Positions 62,261 through 64,000 of a stretch of DNA of 64,000 nt are shown piece by piece. Source of the DNA: Anthoceros angustus. Taxonomy: Eukaryota; Streptophyta; Anthocerotopsida; Anthocerotales; Anthocerotaceae. A program made the translations under genes and the position numbers. The notes under the pieces are model-generated. The model saw only the letters and a program-made list of their open reading frames with translations. It had not been told where the DNA came from and ran no database searches. Within the stretch, counting starts at the first letter, position 1. Every line of letters begins with the position of its first letter. The stretch is from contig MU008194.1 of NCBI GenBank assembly GCA_010909165.1, forward strand, positions 496,001 to 560,000. Direction: 5' to 3'.

Positions 62261-64000
62261 AGTTGAAAGCACGCTTAAAGTCAACAAAACAACAAGAGAC
62301 GTGCTTCGATGTCGAGCCCCTTCAACAATAGCCCGGAGGGGTAAAAGATGATCCAAAGTATTCGACCGGGCGAAACCGCTTGGCCCCGAGCACGCACCTT
62401 AGCCTCCTCACCAGAAGTAGTCAAGATCTCCAAACTAGAGCTAAAGATCTTAGCATAGATAGACTCCACGGTGATAAATCGGTAATTAGAAGGGAGATAT
62501 CGCCACCTTGAGAATGGAGTGGATATCATTCTCACACCAAGGATCAGGAAACCAAAGACAAAGCATCATTAAACAGAGAGGCAAGATGCGAGGAGAAGGA
62601 GGTAGAGTCAAGAACCGGAATAAATCCCTGTGGATACCATTAGGGTGAGTCGCACTACTCCGAGCCCGGATAGCACGGCAACGAGATTGGCGGAAAACCC
62701 GAGACCAGGATCGAGGAATCGGAGGCGAGGATGTGGTAAAGACTATGAACATAGGAGAGGAGTGGAGTGGCTTTGAGAAGAATGGGTGAGCGGTGTGGAA
62801 TTCCTTCCAAAAGGCGAGCCACCGGGACGCTCAAGGAGATAAGACGGTGTGTTCACTTGGATGAATTGGGACTTTTCATGGAGATGAAGGCTTTGTAAGG
62901 CTTGACGGCTTTGTAAAGAGCGGAATGATGGGATCCGGGAGGAGATTAAGTTGGCGCAAAGTGAGATGCAATTGAGAGCGATGCGCACAATCCGCATCAA
63001 ACCAGGATGGCGGGGGTTGGTTTGCACGGGAGGATGGCAAAATTTGAAAGGAAAAGTGGAGCAGAGGTTAGAACAGCAGAGGCGAAGTGGCACAAGCAAG
63101 AAAAGGGAGGTGGGGAATGGAAGCAAGGAGGAGCAAGCTGGAAAATTGGGGTACAAGGTCTTGTGGAAAGGTGAACTGTGGAGAGAAGGAGGGGAGGGGA
63201 TCCCGAGGGGCGGAGGAACAAAGATCAAAACAATCAAGAAGATGGTCGACTCCAAACATGTGGAGTCCAGAGTCCAGAGCCTAGAAATACGCGAGAGAAG
63301 GCCGACGTCACCAATAACATAATCCAACTCGCTAGAAGAGGAACCATCGTCAAGAAAGAATTACTCATACCGCCAACGGGAGTCCGTTGAAAATGACCAT
63401 GTTGTGGGATTCAGAAAAGGGCAACACCATAGGAATTTAGTGGATGGGTATCGAGAAGATCGAGCCCGAGGTCGACAGGATCCACCGAGAAATTTTGTAA
63501 ATCAAGGAATCATAGATATTTTGTTGACACCGGTCCAAGCGTTGAAGTCCCCAACGAGAAGAATATCGCAATAGGGGAAAACTCGAGATGGACTCGAGAG
63601 ATCCGTGATATGGATTACCGCCCGAGCATATTTGGAGGACCTTGAGGGAAGTAAACGCCAACATATAAGTCACGGTGAGAAGAGAAAAGAGCAGCAATGA
63701 ACCTGAGGATGAGCTAAGCTCGTCATGACGAATAAGGAGATAAAAGGAGTCAAGGACTCAAAATAGCAAGCAATACCCAAAGCCTTGGGAGAGTTGCGGA
63801 GACATGGTGTCTAAAGGTAGAAAACATGAATATCCGGAGAACGGCCTAAGGGGCGTATGATGCTCATGAGTCTCGATAGAAACACAATATCCCGCAATCC
63901 CGCCCGTGAGGAGATCAAGCATTCCGCCAGGTGTAGATTGATAGATCCGCAATTCCAAGAAGCGTGGAGGATGCCATCACGGCCCCGTGATCCCTACGGA

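Larger units (their letters stand above)
60713..64000 (-). mobile_element. Non-LTR retrotransposon (LINE), degenerate, runs off the right edge
   Basis: Minus strand, from the right edge: AP-endonuclease end (SSHRDLYVGVYFPQG, YCDILLVGDFNAW near 63500-63570, DYVIGDVGLLSRISRLWTLD near 63327), RT (WDKLFVRLQSLKMPPHLWHL, LDGDPLSPNLFGL, LWVDDIVLYL, KTKIMRFN) and a zinc-knuckle end (CKLC, GSESITH, FYC near 61010-61060). It finishes in a (TTG)n tail (caa repeats on plus, 60713-60734). Frameshifts are frequent. Confidence 0.85.

Overview
The window is nuclear DNA of a plant-lineage eukaryote: genes have short GT/AG introns of about 90-140 bases, encode receptor kinases, phytocyanins, an 11S-globulin cupin and a GT31 galactosyltransferase, and sit among LTR retrotransposons, a CACTA-like DNA transposon and a LINE. 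I cannot name the species. The DNA-methyltransferase-bearing Ty3/gypsy elements, which I recall being reported from a charophyte alga, together with a phytocyanin receptor kinase, make a non-seed streptophyte (charophyte, bryophyte or lycophyte) more likely than a seed plant. No tRNA gene, intact rRNA gene or CRISPR array was seen.

Layout. 0.3-1.8 kb (-): GT31 galactosyltransferase, six exons readable. 3.1-4.85 kb (-): 11S globulin-like cupin, divergent from 5.57-8.42 kb (+), a 779-residue receptor kinase whose ectodomain is two phytocyanin domains. The last exon and 3' region of the kinase are tandemly duplicated to 10.0 kb. 10.4-19.0 kb (+): degenerate Ty3/gypsy copy A. 19.3-22.1 kb: copia element 1, internally inverted, inserted upstream of phytocyanin gene 1 (22.35-23.2 kb). 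A paralogous gene 2 lies at 26.4-27.2 kb with the uninterrupted upstream sequence. LRR-kinase pseudogene pieces lie at 24.9-25.8 and 30.6-31.9 kb. 33.6-35.9 kb: an unidentified 1.1 kb tandem duplication. 36.5-47.4 kb (-): Ty3/gypsy copy B, split inside its methyltransferase domain by a CACTA-like element (40.29-44.65 kb). 47.6-48.3 kb: a 5S-rRNA-like stretch and minisatellites. 48.3-54.4 kb (+): 3' part of copy C, interrupted by copia element 2 (49.31-53.94 kb). 55.2-56.3 kb: a large inverted repeat. 60.7-64 kb (-): a LINE running off the right edge.

The main system is the Ty3/gypsy family. Copies A and B read gag with zinc knuckles, aspartic protease, a DNMT3-like C5-cytosine methyltransferase, reverse transcriptase, RNase H, integrase, then a PHD finger. 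Copy A continues into an AT-hook tail, and copy C into an acidic basic-patch tail and a ParB-like segment. The element therefore appears to carry its own DNA-methylation writer and histone reader. All three copies are broken here, so the window documents the architecture and not an active element. The host genes suggest a locus where phytocyanin modules were duplicated and joined to a kinase: the first four introns of the receptor kinase are all phase 1, and the first lies at the same point of the phytocyanin fold as in the two small phytocyanin genes.
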